Shown: positions 35,033 through 47,593 of the stretch, one piece after another | Numbering within the stretch: position 1 is the first letter of the stretch | Layout of the letters: every line of letters begins with the position of its first letter | Assembly (NCBI GenBank): GCA_030077755.1 | Contig: JAQJZZ010000007.1 | Span: 1,860,001-1,924,000, forward strand | Length of the DNA stretch: 64,000 nucleotides | Reading direction: 5' to 3' | Source of the DNA: Filosporella fistucella | Lineage: Eukaryota; Ascomycota; Leotiomycetes; Helotiales | Notes under the pieces: generated by a model | The model's input: only the letters and a program-made list of their open reading frames with translations | What the model was told of the DNA's origin: nothing | Databases searched by the model: none | Program-made: the position numbers and the translations under genes

Positions 35033-38000
35033 ATGATGGCGAATACATTCTTTAATTCGCTGCTTACTGGTGCTGTGGCCGTTCTGGTGGTAGGTCAAAT
35101 TTTCATTTCCCATTTTGCCTTTTAGCTAGGCATGGGAGGGCTGGTTTGTTTTGATTTGGATCTTGAGAATTGAGAAGAGAAAGGGCTATTCAGGCTTTTT
35201 AGATGAGGAGAGGAGAAAGAGTGGAAAAGCTAATAGTTTGCATTAGTTGCCCCTTTCGGTTGCTCGCGCTGCACCGAACCTGAACCAGAGAGCGAGAAAT
35301 GTGGATGTGGTGCAGCAAGTTCAAGCACGAGCTGGGAGTTGGTCCTACGTCGGATGCTATACGTGAGTTTTCAATTTTTCAAGTTCATGTAACCACATTT
35401 CAGTAGCCTTTTCAGCAGCCATTTCAGCAGCACGTTTCTTTTCTTGTCGTTGTCATAGCATGTATCTCTTCAGCCGCATCCCAGTACCCGTCGCCACCAA
35501 ATTTTCTCGGTGGTTTTGAGCTGGGAATAATTAGATACGGTACCCTGGTACTATCAGATGGGATATGGCTTGCATGGCCAAGTCTTTCATCATTTGCGTA
35601 GAGTACTGATGTAGCCATACCGGACATATTTACTCTTGGCATTAAGCTGCTTGTGCTACACTTGCTTCTTATCTTAGAGATTGTAATCAAAGTCAATACT
35701 GATTAGGATATTCAATTCAGAGATGTTATCGGTTCTCGTACTCTCACCGTCAATCCGGGTACAACGGGAGGTACCGCTGCTTTGACCGTGGAACTCTGTA
35801 CTGCCACCTGTGAAGGTCTCAGCTATGTGTTTGCCGGTATGGAATATGGTGGTGAATGCTGTAAGTCCTATTCCGAACACCAAGAATCAAGAGGCTGACT
35901 GAACAGACTGCGCAAATGCTTTCACCAACGGTGGCGCTCTTGCACCTGCAGCAGACTGCAATATGGCTTGCAATGGAAATGCAACAGAGAAGTGTGGAGG
36001 TCCCAACAGATTGAGTGTTTGGGATTTCAACAATGCTATCTCAGCTCTTCCATCTTCAACTGCTGCTTCAACCTCCAGGGCTTCCACTTCATCAGGTGCT
36101 GTTGCTACCAGTACCGGAACCTCAATTTCTGGATGGAGTTCACTTGGGTGTTATGCCGATTCGGTCGGCGCTCGTACACTTGCAACTGCTATCTATACTA
36201 TTCCTGGTGCGTCTATGACCAATGAGCTTTGCATTGCTGCTTGTAAGGCCGGTGGCTTCACTATCTCTGGAACCGAGTAAGTACCCCTCACCTCTTCTTA
36301 CTCATCGCTTCATCTGTCAACCTTCGACTCTCAAAAATCTATCATCAGCCATCAAGATATTCATCAAAGGCTTCAAACTAACTCTTCATAGATATGGCGG
36401 AGAATGCTATTGTGCAAATGGTTTCACCAATGGTGGTGCACCAGCTACCGATGGGTCAGTCGGCTGCAATATGGCTTGCAACGGCAACGCAGCAGAGAAA
36501 TGTGGTGGTGCCAACCGCCTGAATGTCTACTCTGCTGGAGCAGTCGTCTCATCTTCAGTTACTGGATCCAGAGCTGCAACAAGCACCTCATCTCCAGTTC
36601 CCGTTGCCACCGGACTTCCAACAGGATGGACCTCAAAAGGCTGTTGGCTCGATCAACAATTTGGTCGCATTCTCGGAACACAAGTACCGGATAGCACTAC
36701 CTTGACGATCGAAAGCTGCGTCGCTTCATGTAGAGCTCTTGGCTATTCCATCGCTGGAATGGAGTATCATACCCAATGCTTCTGTGGAAATGCCATGATC
36801 AATCAAGCTGTTCTCGCCACCAATCAGGCTGATTGCAATACACCTTGTGGTGGAAACGCAGCTGAGATCTGTGGTGGTGGAGATCGTATGTCGATTTATT
36901 CCAACCAGACTACTCTTGCTGTCACGCCCGTCCCGAAAGTACAGAAGACTGGACTACCAGGAAATTGGAATTACACTGGATGCTTGATGTAAGTTGAGAT
37001 TATGTGGGTAGAAAACTCATCTAACATTGATAGTGATGATGCTGTTATTCGAACATTCCCTTACCAGATTGATTTTCCCAACAACAACACTGCCACCAAC
37101 TGTCTCAAGCAATGTTCAGACTTTGGGTATGGAGCTGCTGGAATGGAATATGGACAGCAATGCTGTAAGTTCTTCGCTCCCTCGCATGACCAAATGCTTA
37201 CGTCTCAGTTTGTGGTGATGTTGCAGATGTGACCAGAGCAGGAGCCACACTTCAACCCGAATCCGGATGCAATATGGTTTGCACAGGAAACAATTCATAC
37301 CTCTGTGGTGGACCAAGCAGAATCCAGTACTATACCTGGACCGGCACTCCTCTCAACAGCTGGGACTTTCCAACTGGTGCTGCAGCAGGTCAATATCAAT
37401 TCCTTCTTGGCAGTAAGTTACCAGCATCAAAAAAATTCTCATACTGAAGTAAAAAGATGTCATGATCCCCCTCATCTCCCAGCCAGCAATCAACGGCAAA
37501 GTAGTCTTCCTCGAGAAGTTCGGTACAGAACCTGCCGCCAACTCTACCGGTGCCTACGAGCTCGACCTAACACTAACCAACAACTTCACTGCCGCCTGGC
37601 GTCCCATGAACGTCAAATCAGACGTCTTTTGTGCAGCCGGCCTCACTCTCCCAGACAAGTCAGGCCGCCAGCTTAATCTCGGTGGATGGGCCAACGACGA
37701 TACATACGGTGTTCGTATCTACACTCCTGACGGCTCGCCCGGTGTATGGGGTGTCAATGACTGGAAGGAGAATTTCAAAGAGGTTAAGATGGTGCAAGGA
37801 CGATGGTACCCTACTGCTATGATAATGGCAAATGGAAGTATTCTCGTCATGGGCGGGCAAGTCGGCTCAAACGGTGCTCCGGTGCCAACTCTCGAAGTCA
37901 TGCCTCTCCCCCCAGGAGCAGGTGCCCTCTACTGCGACTACCTGCAGCGAACTGATCCCTACAATCTGTACCCTTATCTCGCTGTCCTTCCATCAGGAGG

Positions 38001-39106
38001 TATTTTTGTTGCTTATTATAATGAAGCACGGATTCTGAACGAGGTTACACTTCAGACGCAAAAGAGCTTGCCGAATATTCCTGGGGCTGTGAATAATTTC
38101 CTCGGAGGACGAACATATCCTTTTGAAGGGACGGGGATGTTGCTGCCGCAGAAGGCACCATATACTGATCCTTTAACGTTCATCGTTTGTGGTGGATCGA
38201 CGCCTGGACCTGAGATTGCGTTGGATAATTGTGCGAGTTTGCAGCCGGAGGTTGCGAATGCTAATTGGACTATTGAGAGAATGGTATGTTTCCTGCTTCT
38301 GTTACCTCCCCTCTTCTCTTCTTTTTCTCTCTCGTCGGATTTCCATATCGGTTCCATTCTTCCCTTCTTCCCCTCAACCTACAGAACACACCTCCTACCA
38401 ACCTACTAACACCCTTTTTTAGCCCTCCAAGAGAGTAATCAGCACCATGACCGCCCTTCCAGACGGAACCTACCTTATAATGTGCGGCGGACAACAAGGC
38501 CGCGCCGGCTTCGGTCTAGCCATAAACCCTAATCTGAACGCCGTTCTCTACGACCCCTCTAAGCCCGTAAACCACCGCATGTCCGTCATGGCCAACACCA
38601 CCATCGCACGTCTCTACCACTCCGAGACAGTTCTCCTCCAAGACGGCCGTGTGCTTGTAACAGGTAGTGATCCAGAAGACGTCCGCTTCCCCCAAGAATA
38701 CCGTGTCGAAGTCTTCCTTCCTCCTTATCTCCTCAGCGGAGCCGTACAACCCACCTACACACTATCTAAAACTGACATCCCATACGGAGGAACTTTCACC
38801 GTCACAGTAGCGCTCCATCAAGGCACTACAGCCAATATGCGTGTTTCTCTCATGGCAGCTGTATCATCTACACATGGTAATTCGATGGGTCAACGCACGA
38901 TCTTCCCTGCATTTACGTGTGCTGGGAATGTATGCACTGTTACTGCGCCGCCGAATGCGCATATTAGTCCCCCCGGGTGGCACATGTTGTTTGTGCTTGA
39001 TGGGCCGACGCCGAGTATGGCGAAGTGGGTTAGGATTGGTGGTGATCCGGCGGGATTGGGGAATTGGCCTGATTTCCCGGATTTTCATCCGTTGCCAGGT
39101 GTGTAG
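35033..39106 (+). CDS. Secreted four-WSC-domain glyoxal oxidase-like protein (AA5 copper radical oxidase)
   Basis: Nine exons, 35033..35089, 35247..35362, 35721..35860, 35907..36276, 36392..36988, 37034..37164, 37209..37412, 37457..38283 and 38423..39106, give 1041 aa. The signal peptide spans the first intron ([10 protein letters not shown], then LPLSVARA). Four WSC domains follow, each opening with a GC(Y/W/L) pair and ending with [48 protein letters not shown] and [15 protein letters not shown]. The C-terminal 560 residues form the oxidase beta-propeller plus DUF1929: VFCAAG (cysteine of the Cys-Tyr cofactor), [24 protein letters not shown] (axial Tyr and a His ligand) and [11 protein letters not shown] (second His). 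Such enzymes oxidise aldehydes or alcohols and release H2O2; WSC domains bind glycans, so surface docking on wall or plant polysaccharide is likely. Confidence 0.92.
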
Positions 39107-39727
39107 ATTGTTAGAGAGGTTGTGAGAGTGTGATGTGTAATTGAGACCTGGAGCTAGGGTCGTGGGGTGAGGCCGAGATAGGGATATGTGGAGGTGGTGG
39201 AAGAGGAGGGGGAAAAGGTTGTATATGTGCTTTCTATACCTATAACTCACGATGACAAGAGGTGGCCTGTCGGAAGAAAAGGGGAAGCAATAAACGTCTT
39301 CCATATTTCTATAATCTTAATCTTATACCATATTTGCAACACCTAATTTATCTCGCTATCGGTGTGATTCTCTATACACTATTTATTTCTGTCTCCTAAT
39401 GTTCTCCCCAGTTTTATCAAGTTGGCTTCCATCAATGAGTTTCCTCATACACTGTGCATGGCTGGTATTGGCGAGTAAACACAGCTCACTACCTCTCCTT
39501 ATCCATCAACACCTCAACTCCAACTCTATCTAAGTCCAACCCATACCTATACCTTAACCCCCCCCCTTTTTTTAAGTAGGTACCCTACCTTCTCTAGCTT
39601 CCCAAAAATGGTCTTACCGCCTCCCTCCTTCCCATTCCACTCCTGTACCACCCAACACAACCCCGCTCCCATCAACACAGCACATATACAAGCATCAATA
39701 CCATGCCCTCACTCAACAAACAGAGCA
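39107..39727. other. 3' flank of the WSC-oxidase gene
   Basis: About 620 bp without a gene. It holds a C9T7 homopolymer step at 39558-39573. Confidence 0.4.
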
Positions 39728-39812
39728 GGGCTGATGGTCTAGTCGGTATGATACACCCTTAGCATTATCACATGTATGGGTGGGGTCCCGGGTTCGATTC
39801 CTGGTCAGTCCA
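39728..39812 (+). tRNA. tRNA-Ala (AGC) with an intron of about 12 nt
   Basis: The acceptor stem GGGCTGA/TCAGTCC includes the G3-T70 wobble pair, the main identity element of tRNA-Ala, and the discriminator is A. The D arm begins GTCT. The anticodon stem CACCC/GGGTG encloses 19 nt: loop TTAGCA..T interrupted after position 37 by about 12 nt. The T arm is CCGGG TTCGATT CCTGG. A T-rich terminator follows from 39816. Exact intron ends are inferred. Confidence 0.87.
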
Positions 39813-41219
39813 ATTGTTTGTTTATTTTTTTTCCTCTTTATTATTTCAGTTTATGCAAGATCTATAGCGCTTTTGGGCAAGAGGCAGGATCTGTAGTAGA
39901 GGCTGAAGTTCCCTAAATTAGAGCTGATGTTTATCTAACTTTTGGGGTTGCTTTGCTAAATATTCATATATAAGCATCCGATAGAATTGCTCGGCTCTAT
40001 TTTTACTTACAAGCAATAATTCAAAGTGAAGACACATGATTCAAAGCTGTTTTTAATCTTATAGCAGGGTTATGAGGTAGAGGTTCAGCTGTTATTCTAC
40101 GTTTATTACTGAAAATTGGGTGGAAGCACCCTCCTTATAATATAGGGCCTACTAAACATGTGCATCTTGTATCGTCCAAGGCAATCTTACTCATATTATC
40201 ATTGGCGAATTTTTATTTGGAGGGGAGACTTATATGAGAGTTTTTTATGAGCAGGAGTGGTAAACTTTCCTCTTTTTCAATCATGAATCTCTTTGTGTTG
40301 AGCTTTTTTGTGATAGACTAGTAGTCACCCGGGACCCAAAAACCAATATATGGCATCCCGTGGTTGGAAAATACATAAGATATATGAGCAACAGACCTAA
40401 ATGTTTTCAATGCATCTTTAGATCCAGCTTGAGCTTCGTAGACCAATTTTAAGCAATCATAATAACGCTCAGTCCCATCACCACATGGCTCATAGCCCAG
40501 ATGAAGTTTTACTTTAGCCCAGCTTCTTTACAGCCTTCATAAATGTGCAGAGCTCAATTATCCTCCTCCCCGGCCAGGCTGCGAGATAGACCCCGTCTGT
40601 CCGGGGTGCAATGTTTGTATTTGCGAGACTAAATCGGCTGGACGACCAGGTGCTTAGTCGTCAATACACGTTGACGGGGATCTGCTACCTGAGCTCCTGA
40701 TATTTCCCACCACTTTGATCTTGTTCTCTTTCTTCGACGTGACTTCAACCTCGCTCGTCGAACACGTCTCTTCTACACTTGGCGATACACCCTTCCTACC
40801 GTGCTATTGCCAGCAGCTATCTTTGATTCAGGAGCTATTGTTATTGCTGTGCTGTCAGTACCCACCTTCGATTACAGCTTATCCTGCAGCTACTCCCCTG
40901 ATAGTACTGGCCCCAGACGAAGGTCTATCTTGTCCCTGATCGTTGCCTTTAGCCACCTGCGTGAACAGTCTATCTTGCACCTGTTTCTCTACCAATACTG
41001 GCCTTCGATGAAAGTCTATCATCAACTATTGAGCTGTTCCACTCCCAGTAGCCATCTTCGATTACAGTCTATCTTGTAAGAACAGGATAGATCTACAATA
41101 CAATCCACGGAGATTTCAACTCTGATTATTGGGCAACACCGACAAGCGCTTGGAAATAACAACATTTACAATCCAAACACCCAGAAGCTGAACCCGAAAT
41201 CACAAGCAACTATTCAACC
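39813..41219. other. Intergenic region and probable 5' leader of the first six-cysteine gene
   Basis: About 1.4 kb. The part from about 40680 to 41219 is pyrimidine-rich and contains imperfect copies of GTCTATCTTG; it may be a transcribed leader. No protein-coding gene is supported. Confidence 0.45.
40923..41076 (+). repeat. Imperfect tandem units sharing GTCTATCTTG
   Basis: GTCTATCTTG occurs at 40923-40932, 40968-40977 and 41067-41076, with a variant (GTCTATCATC) at 41014-41023. Spacing is 45-53 bp, and parts of the flanks (CTTCGAT, ACAG) recur too, suggesting a decayed short tandem duplication just upstream of the six-cysteine gene. Confidence 0.5.
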
Positions 41220-42450
41220 ATGGCAGCTCCCTCTACAAAGTTTGTTGCTATTCCTCCTCCATCAGCTGCAGTTACTTCCAAGGCCATTGTAGTAAGTTTC
41301 CCTTGGATGCTATTTTCTTAATACACTTCCCTTCTTTGCCCTGCAACCAGCCATTCAACAAAGCCCCAGAATCCCATGACACAAAGAAACCCGTAGCTAA
41401 CCCTTTTCAGAGCATGAGACAGCAGCTCCCTCCAAATCCACAAATCCAAGTTCTCTCCACCTACAACGGCACCTTCGACAGAAAGCGTACCTTGGAGGGT
41501 GCTCTTATTCATCTGACAGGAGCCGTGGCAGCAATACCATGTGTACAATGTGCAGCACATAGTGACAAAGAGACCCCCTTCACACAGTGCAAATCAAACA
41601 ACAGCTTCATTAAAGGAGCTTGTTCTAGCTGCGTTTTCTCTGGAGATTCCACTTATTGCTCTCTTCAGTCAAATAGTAAGTCCACACCTTATCTCCACAT
41701 AGATATGCTCAAGATAACTAATAGATTATAGATCATGGCTTTATTACCAAAGCGGGATTGGATAGACGACAAGACCCTCAGATTGTCAATGTCCTTGTTC
41801 AGCGAGCCGGAGCGATGCAGAATACCTGGCATAATAATTGTCTCGCCAATGGGCATCTACAATATCTCATTAATTTCTCCGAGGAAATTATAAAGAGTCT
41901 AGTGCTCCCGAAACGACAGAGCGATGTGAGAAACGGATTTGTATCAAATTGTACTATTCTCACCGCAGCTGCCGATTCAGCCGAGCCAGTTGGTGTATTC
42001 ACGTTGCAGAATGCTGTCACTGCGGCTAACGGCATATTGCGTCAGGTTTATCAAAAAGGGTACTGCGATGAGAAGTACGATTTTGTGGAACGGGAGGCCG
42101 TAACTCTCAAATACAAACTTGTCAACGAACGGACAATGGCTTGGAAGATCATCAAAACCCATCCAGTTTACAAGATTCTTCTTGACACCGAGCAGAAAAC
42201 TCAGCTTCGCAAGGCAACGGGTCTCTTCTTTGATAGGAGATATACGTTTATGGTTGGCAAGATAGTGGATTTTGATTTATCCCTCAGGACTATTGATAGT
42301 GATGATGGCATTATCTTGGAATTACCCGATGACTATCAGCCTGCCACAGATATTGAAGAATGGTTGGAGGATGTTGAGGAGCCTACGATGGATGATGAAG
42401 CTCTATGGGAGTTGAATAAGGAGAATTGGGAAAGATTCATGTATGGATGA
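41220..42450 (+). CDS. Six-cysteine (DUF3716-like) protein, paralog A
   Basis: Three exons, 41220..41291, 41351..41675 and 41732..42450, give 371 aa. No signal peptide or membrane segment. A cysteine module lies at about residues 79-120 with spacing CX2CX12CX10CX2CX8C (it begins PCVQCAAHSDKETPFTQC), suited to metal binding. The second half is helical, with NERTMAWKIIKTHPVYKILL and FFDRRYTFMVGKIVDFDL, and ends in an acidic tail (EEWLEDVEEPTMDDEALWEL). A paralog with the same exon layout lies at 53.1-54.2 kb. The cysteine module resembles DUF3716, a fungal domain of unknown function; that name is from memory of the pattern. I cannot assign a function. Intracellular and possibly nucleic-acid- or protein-binding is a guess. 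Confidence 0.8.
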
Positions 42451-43307
42451 ATCTCATTGATATGGAATGCTTGCACCTCCACCCCTAGAAGCTGCAAAGT
42501 TTGGAATCATGTACTAGATAGAAAATTAGTTTGATTTGCCTCTGGCCAAAAGCAATATTCTATTGCCCCTATCAAGGTCACATGATAGTTTATTCCAAAA
42601 AAGTAAAGTCTCGGCAATCAGCTAAGCTCAGGGGTCACCAGCTCCTTCTAACTAGCAGTAATATAAGAGGCTCGGAGGGCCATACTATATATCTGTCTTT
42701 GCGATTTTAGGAAGGTGGCTCAATTAAGGCTGTTACTGAAGCGTATCTCAAGCACCATTTTCGGCATTTTGACCCCGCTGCGGGGTATTTCCATCTGGTC
42801 ATGATGTTTTCTACCTACGTATCAAAATCTTGACATTCTGTATTATAGGTAACAAAAGATCATAGCCTCTTATCTATCAATATAGAAATGCTTCCTTCTA
42901 CTTGGAATCATTGCCCTCCTTTCCAATTTCTGCATCTTCCAATTCGTCCCTCACCTCACCATGCAGGATTCAGGAACAAGCAAATTCACCCAGGCGGTGA
43001 GCAACAGTACCTACGGAGCTGTTTCCAACGATCAACCATTGGCTATGCCCCTTCCTATATCTTGGTCTCAAAACCCTATGATCCAAAAGCAATTCAGTAT
43101 AACCAATGAAAAGTCCACTACTCCTCTTCGCTCGCGGAAGACGCCTCAACCGTAGCGGGGTAAAGGAACAATGACCGCTTGTCCGACATCATCTCATAAA
43201 TGGGGACTTCACCTCTTCAACTCCCATACCAAAACCTCCTTGAAAACAATTCATTCCTGTGAAAGAGAAAGCAAAAACTAAATTGAAGATATACCCCAAC
43301 CATCAAT
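42451..43307. other. Intergenic region
   Basis: About 860 bp. Small frames at 42888-43155 have no support. Nothing recognisable. Confidence 0.4.
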
Positions 43308-43954
43308 ATGCCAACCGGATCCTGCATGTGCGGCTCAATAGCCTATTCCTACACCGGTACCTCCCTCCCCCTCTCCCCTATTCCAATTCGCCGAAAAACA
43401 ACTAATCACAAATGACAGGGGAACCACAAGTCACAGCTCTCTGCCACTGCACTGATTGGTACGTCTCTCTCTTACCCATCAAGGTATCTATCATCCAGGT
43501 CCCCAACTAACCCCTTTCTCTATGATATAGTCAGAAATGGAGCGGAGGAGCATATACATCTAACATCGTCGTGCCACGAACGAGTTTCAAGGTTACGAAG
43601 GGGACGCCGAAGAGTTATGCTGCGGTAGGGGATTCGGGGAAGAAGAATGTGCATTTCTTTTGCGGTGGTTTGTCTCTCCCTCCTTGCCTTATCTTCTCTT
43701 TCTCTCTTACCTTGAGAAATTAAATCGTGTCTTGTTATACATTTCAGATGATTGAGCTGACTGTATTGGCAGATTGCGGATCAAGCCTGTACACCGAACT
43801 CGAAGTCATGCCTGAGCAAACATGTGTCAAGAGCGGAAGTGTAGATGATAAGAGTGTGAGGGACTATCCTGTTGGCGTTGAGTTCTATGTCAAGGATCGA
43901 ATGGGATACTCAGCTGCTATCGCAGATGCGAAGCAGGTTCCTCAATTTGGATAG
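43308..43954 (+). CDS. GFA (CENP-V/Mss4-like) domain protein
   Basis: Four exons, 43308..43356, 43419..43458, 43531..43667 and 43773..43954, give 119 aa. The start MPTGSCMCGSIAYSY carries the first zinc-binding CxCG, ALCHCTDCQKWSGGAYTSN the second cluster, and HFFCGDCGSSLY the third. This is the glutathione-dependent formaldehyde-activating enzyme fold, with structural and catalytic zinc sites. Bacterial Gfa itself is disputed as an enzyme, and most fungal members have unknown substrates. The length suits a single domain. The second exon is 40 nt. It is tail to tail with Byr4/Bfa1. Confidence 0.9.
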
Positions 43955-44510
43955 ATGGTTAGGCATCTTGGTATCGGGGAAGGGCTTCATGTAAAGTCTG
44001 TTTCACGGATAGAAATACAATCTAGGGAGACTCAGTACTGAAAAATGGCATATCTTGTGTTTGAACTTCGAGCTGTGCACTTAGTACCCGCTGGAGACAA
44101 TTTGTATTAATTCTCCTGTTAAGTACGCTGCATATCGAGCAAAGCACCACTCCTCAGATATGGCTGGCTCAAGTATAAATAGTAAAAGGGTATCATTACA
44201 AGGTATGTTATGTTACATTGTCTCTCTGCGTTCCAGCAAGTGCGTGCATCGCAAACAACGATAGACCACAAATGCATCGCTGTAAACGAAGAAGTAAACT
44301 TGAAACGCAAAAGCTGAATAGTCATAACCTCATAACATCATTTATACCCAATACCAAAGTGTTCAGATCTATCCCAAAGGCTGCTTACGTTACGTATAAT
44401 GTAATATGCCTCAATAAAGCGCCCTTCTCCCATGCAGACCCTGCTTTTGGTTGTTCCCGATGCTCCAATACTGTTGCTAAGAGCTTTTTCGGGTTAGTGA
44501 ATCAAGGCTA
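43955..44510. other. Convergent spacer
   Basis: About 560 bp between converging genes; 3' UTR sequence presumed. Confidence 0.4.
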
Positions 44511-47500
44511 TCAGTTCACCACGTCTCTGATACTCCATCTCCAATCATCGCCTCCTCTGTTGAGGGTTGCTCCAACCCACTTCTCACACTTCCTTCTCCA
44601 CCTCTCTTCTTCTTCTCTTTGTCGTTTGACGAATTCCGGTCCAACATCAAACTCCTCACCGACAAGCCAGTCATCTTTCAAGCCACTGGCGCCGTCACTC
44701 TTCCGGCCGCCAACCTCTTCGTTGTCCTTAGCTGGGGGGTCTTCGAGGTCCGGAACATCTTTAAACACATCCTCCTCCTCATCATCAAAAGCATCGAAAC
44801 CATCCATAGTATCACCAGCATCGCTGGTGTGTTTTGATGGTTGGGATGGCATCTTTAGCCAGCGCATACGTTGAGGGTCAAAGACCATTCCACCTACGAC
44901 TTGAACGTTTTGCGATGAATTGACATTTTGGATCAATGCTGGTCGTGGTGTACTGTTCTCCTTCTCGCGGTATATATCCTTTTCTTGGAACTTGTGGGAG
45001 GGTATGGATGTGGTAGAGGGCGAAGACGCGGGGACGTCGAATGGAGACACCTCATTCTCATTGCCTTCCCAAAGATATGTCTGTGGGTTATAATACATCC
45101 CCTTGACAGCTGTGATATAATTAGTCATTTGATTTTGGAAAATGCAGATTCGGACTTACATCTAGGATTGTTGATTTGTCCCATTGGCTTGATGAGATGA
45201 GGTTTCGTTTGTGTTGGTTTGGGCTTCTTTGGCTTCAATGCTTGAGCATGTATATTGCTCAAACCAGTGGTTGCGGATACTTTGGCTTTCCATTGATTTG
45301 TGAGGGCTGCGAGAGGTGCCCCTTGAGCGGAAGGAGCACGTTGAGCAAGGGAGTGTTCCCTTGCCATGCGGCTTGCATTGGTATCTCGAGCGAACCGGGG
45401 TAATTCATCCCGACTTCTCATTGGTGAGTAAGGGGTAAGTGGTGCTGGGGTTGTCGTTCGTGAAGGAAGTATTTCCTGGTGGATTTTATTTCTCAATGCC
45501 GACGACCTTGGAGGCCCCCGACCAACAGGCTCTTTGACAAACTTTTGCTCTGAATCTCGTGACGTAGGCAAATCGTCAAAAGCATCAAGCTCTCCTCCAT
45601 CCCCAAAGTTTCTCCGTCTCACAGGCTTGGTGAGCTGACGCTTTACTGCAGCCTCCTGAGCTAATACCTGCGCATTTCTGTGACGTCGTGGACTTGGAGA
45701 ACGCATTGTTGACCTCGAAACGGCCCGTGACGAGGGCCGAAGTTCAATACTAGTATTCGACGATTCCGAATCATGACGACGGAAATGACGAGATGTTTTA
45801 ATGGTGACATGATGGGACTGAGATCCTGTTCCACCAGCTGGAAGGAAAGGAACTGGGTTCTTTCTAGCATGAGACATGCTGGATTCAGCTCCAGAGCGAT
45901 CACGTTCAACAGGAGTCTTTGGCCGAGACATTGGGTTGGTCCTGTTGCTATCCGTACGGGAAGGAGGTCTCTCGTAACGAGATCCTAGTGGTTTAGCAGG
46001 CGATTGTGGGTAAGAACGCATGGTTGGCATGGACCGCTTCAACTTCAGTAATTGAGAATTGGTAGTAGTTGGTTCATTGCGTAAACCGGTGATTGATGTT
46101 TTGGAACCAAGTTCCCGTCTCCGTGGCGTCGATGGAGGCAATGAATGTACGGATGATGGGGTGGTAGGTGTAGCAACGCTGCTGATGGATGATTGGGATG
46201 AGTGCCCACCAAGCCTGGATTGAGAACGACGATTGGGCTTTTGAATTGGTCCACCACTCTCTGAAACAGGCTCAAGTGAGGAAGGAACTCTTTCATGCCC
46301 ACCAAGAGGGCGAGGCAGGCGTGAGATTGCTGCTGGCGGCGCGGGTTTGTTGGTGAATGTCAATGAGACTGCCGTCTTCGGTCGTGTTGGACTGGTTTGG
46401 CGGGTAGTCTTTAATTTAATGTTGCGATTGAGAGTGAGTTTGCTGGAATCAAAGACATCTCCGTCACCAATTTCGAGACCGGAGAGAAAATCCTCCTTGA
46501 CTTCAGCACGCTTGGCAGCTTGTTTGTCGCTGGACTCGTGATCCGGAGATCGGTCTTGTTGCCTTCGTTTGAGGATATCGTCGAAATTTATGGGACCAGA
46601 GGGCAGTACAAGGCCATCCAGACCCTCATCTTCGCTCTCAATTGTCAACGAGCTTGATACACTAGGGCTGAGTGCAGATGATGAGCTACGATTCGATGTG
46701 CGATCCCTCTTGGTACCGCCATGTCTCGTACCAAGACTTCCACCCTCACCCCACTCATCAAGTTCATCCTGGGTATTAAGAGGAGTCTTCGGAATCTCAC
46801 GGTTGGTGGAAAGACGAAGTGGTTTTCCATCCGTAGGTAATTGGAAGTCCGCCTCAAAATTATCTTCGTCGTTTTCTTTTCCGTCGCCCTTCTGAGGAGT
46901 TGGAGGTGTGATGAGAGGAATCAGCTTCGGGACTTGTCGACTCTTAGCAACCTTGATCGTATCACCTCCATCTCCAAAGAAATCATCATCGTCGTCGTCT
47001 CTAAATCTGTCCAAAAGTAGGTTTGATGAGGCTGGCTTCGGCTTGAGTTCTGGACGAGGACTTATATTGAACCGTGGAGCAGGTTGCAAATGTCTGGCAG
47101 GGCTTGTCTGTGTAGATCCAGCGCTGACTTGTCGTAGCATATCAGGGAAGTTTGATCCGTCCTGCTTCTTGATCATCAAACCACCTTCTGTTGGGAACTC
47201 GAGATCTCCATCCTCCCAATCATCCTGTATAATCTTTTTTATTTTTCTCCCCCCGAGCCTTTTGATTGTTCCGCCCATGAGTGCAGATGCTGGGACATTC
47301 TGCGGTATGGGTATTCCCGCTCTCTTCGCTGTGGCGATGGCATCAATCGTCGATCTTTCATCATCCTCTCTCACGTGTACTGCTTTCTCTTCGTCTCCAT
47401 GGTTTGAATCAAAGTCGGAACGAATTGATAACCGAGATGATATCGAATCACGGTGATTCGAACCTTGTGTAGTTGCCAAAGACGCGCTTCGAAAGGTGAG

Positions 47501-47593
47501 GTCATCTCCAGGTATATCCAGATCATCATCGTCCCAGCTCTCGATCGGTACCTCCACTACCGCCTTGCGCGGCCTCAATGTCAATTGGTCCAT
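44511..47593 (-). CDS. BYR4: Byr4/Bfa1, two-component GAP subunit of the septation/mitotic-exit network
   Basis: Two exons, 47593..45160 and 45109..44511, give 1010 aa. Conserved patches of the family are present. The N-terminus reads VEVPIESWDDDDLDIPGDD, and a second such patch is IIQDDWEDGDLEFPTEGG. The C-terminal module contains VKGMYYNPQTYLWEGNE and VVGGMVFDPQRMRWLKM, followed by DVFKDVPDL. The centre is long, Ser/Pro-rich and disordered. In fission and budding yeast Byr4/Bfa1 pairs with Cdc16/Bub2 to inactivate the GTPase Spg1/Tem1 at the spindle pole body, delaying septation; the mould ortholog restrains septum formation. The protein is longer than the yeast ones mainly through the disordered centre. 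It shares a 745-bp divergent promoter with the XRCC4 gene. Confidence 0.87.

Noticed and set aside
40715..41079. Frames in the pyrimidine-rich stretch before paralog A
   Set aside because: They are produced by the imperfect repeats and CT-rich leader; no domain and no good start context.
46908..47456. 182-codon plus-strand frame inside BYR4
   Set aside because: Antisense shadow of the Ser/Asp-rich coding sequence.
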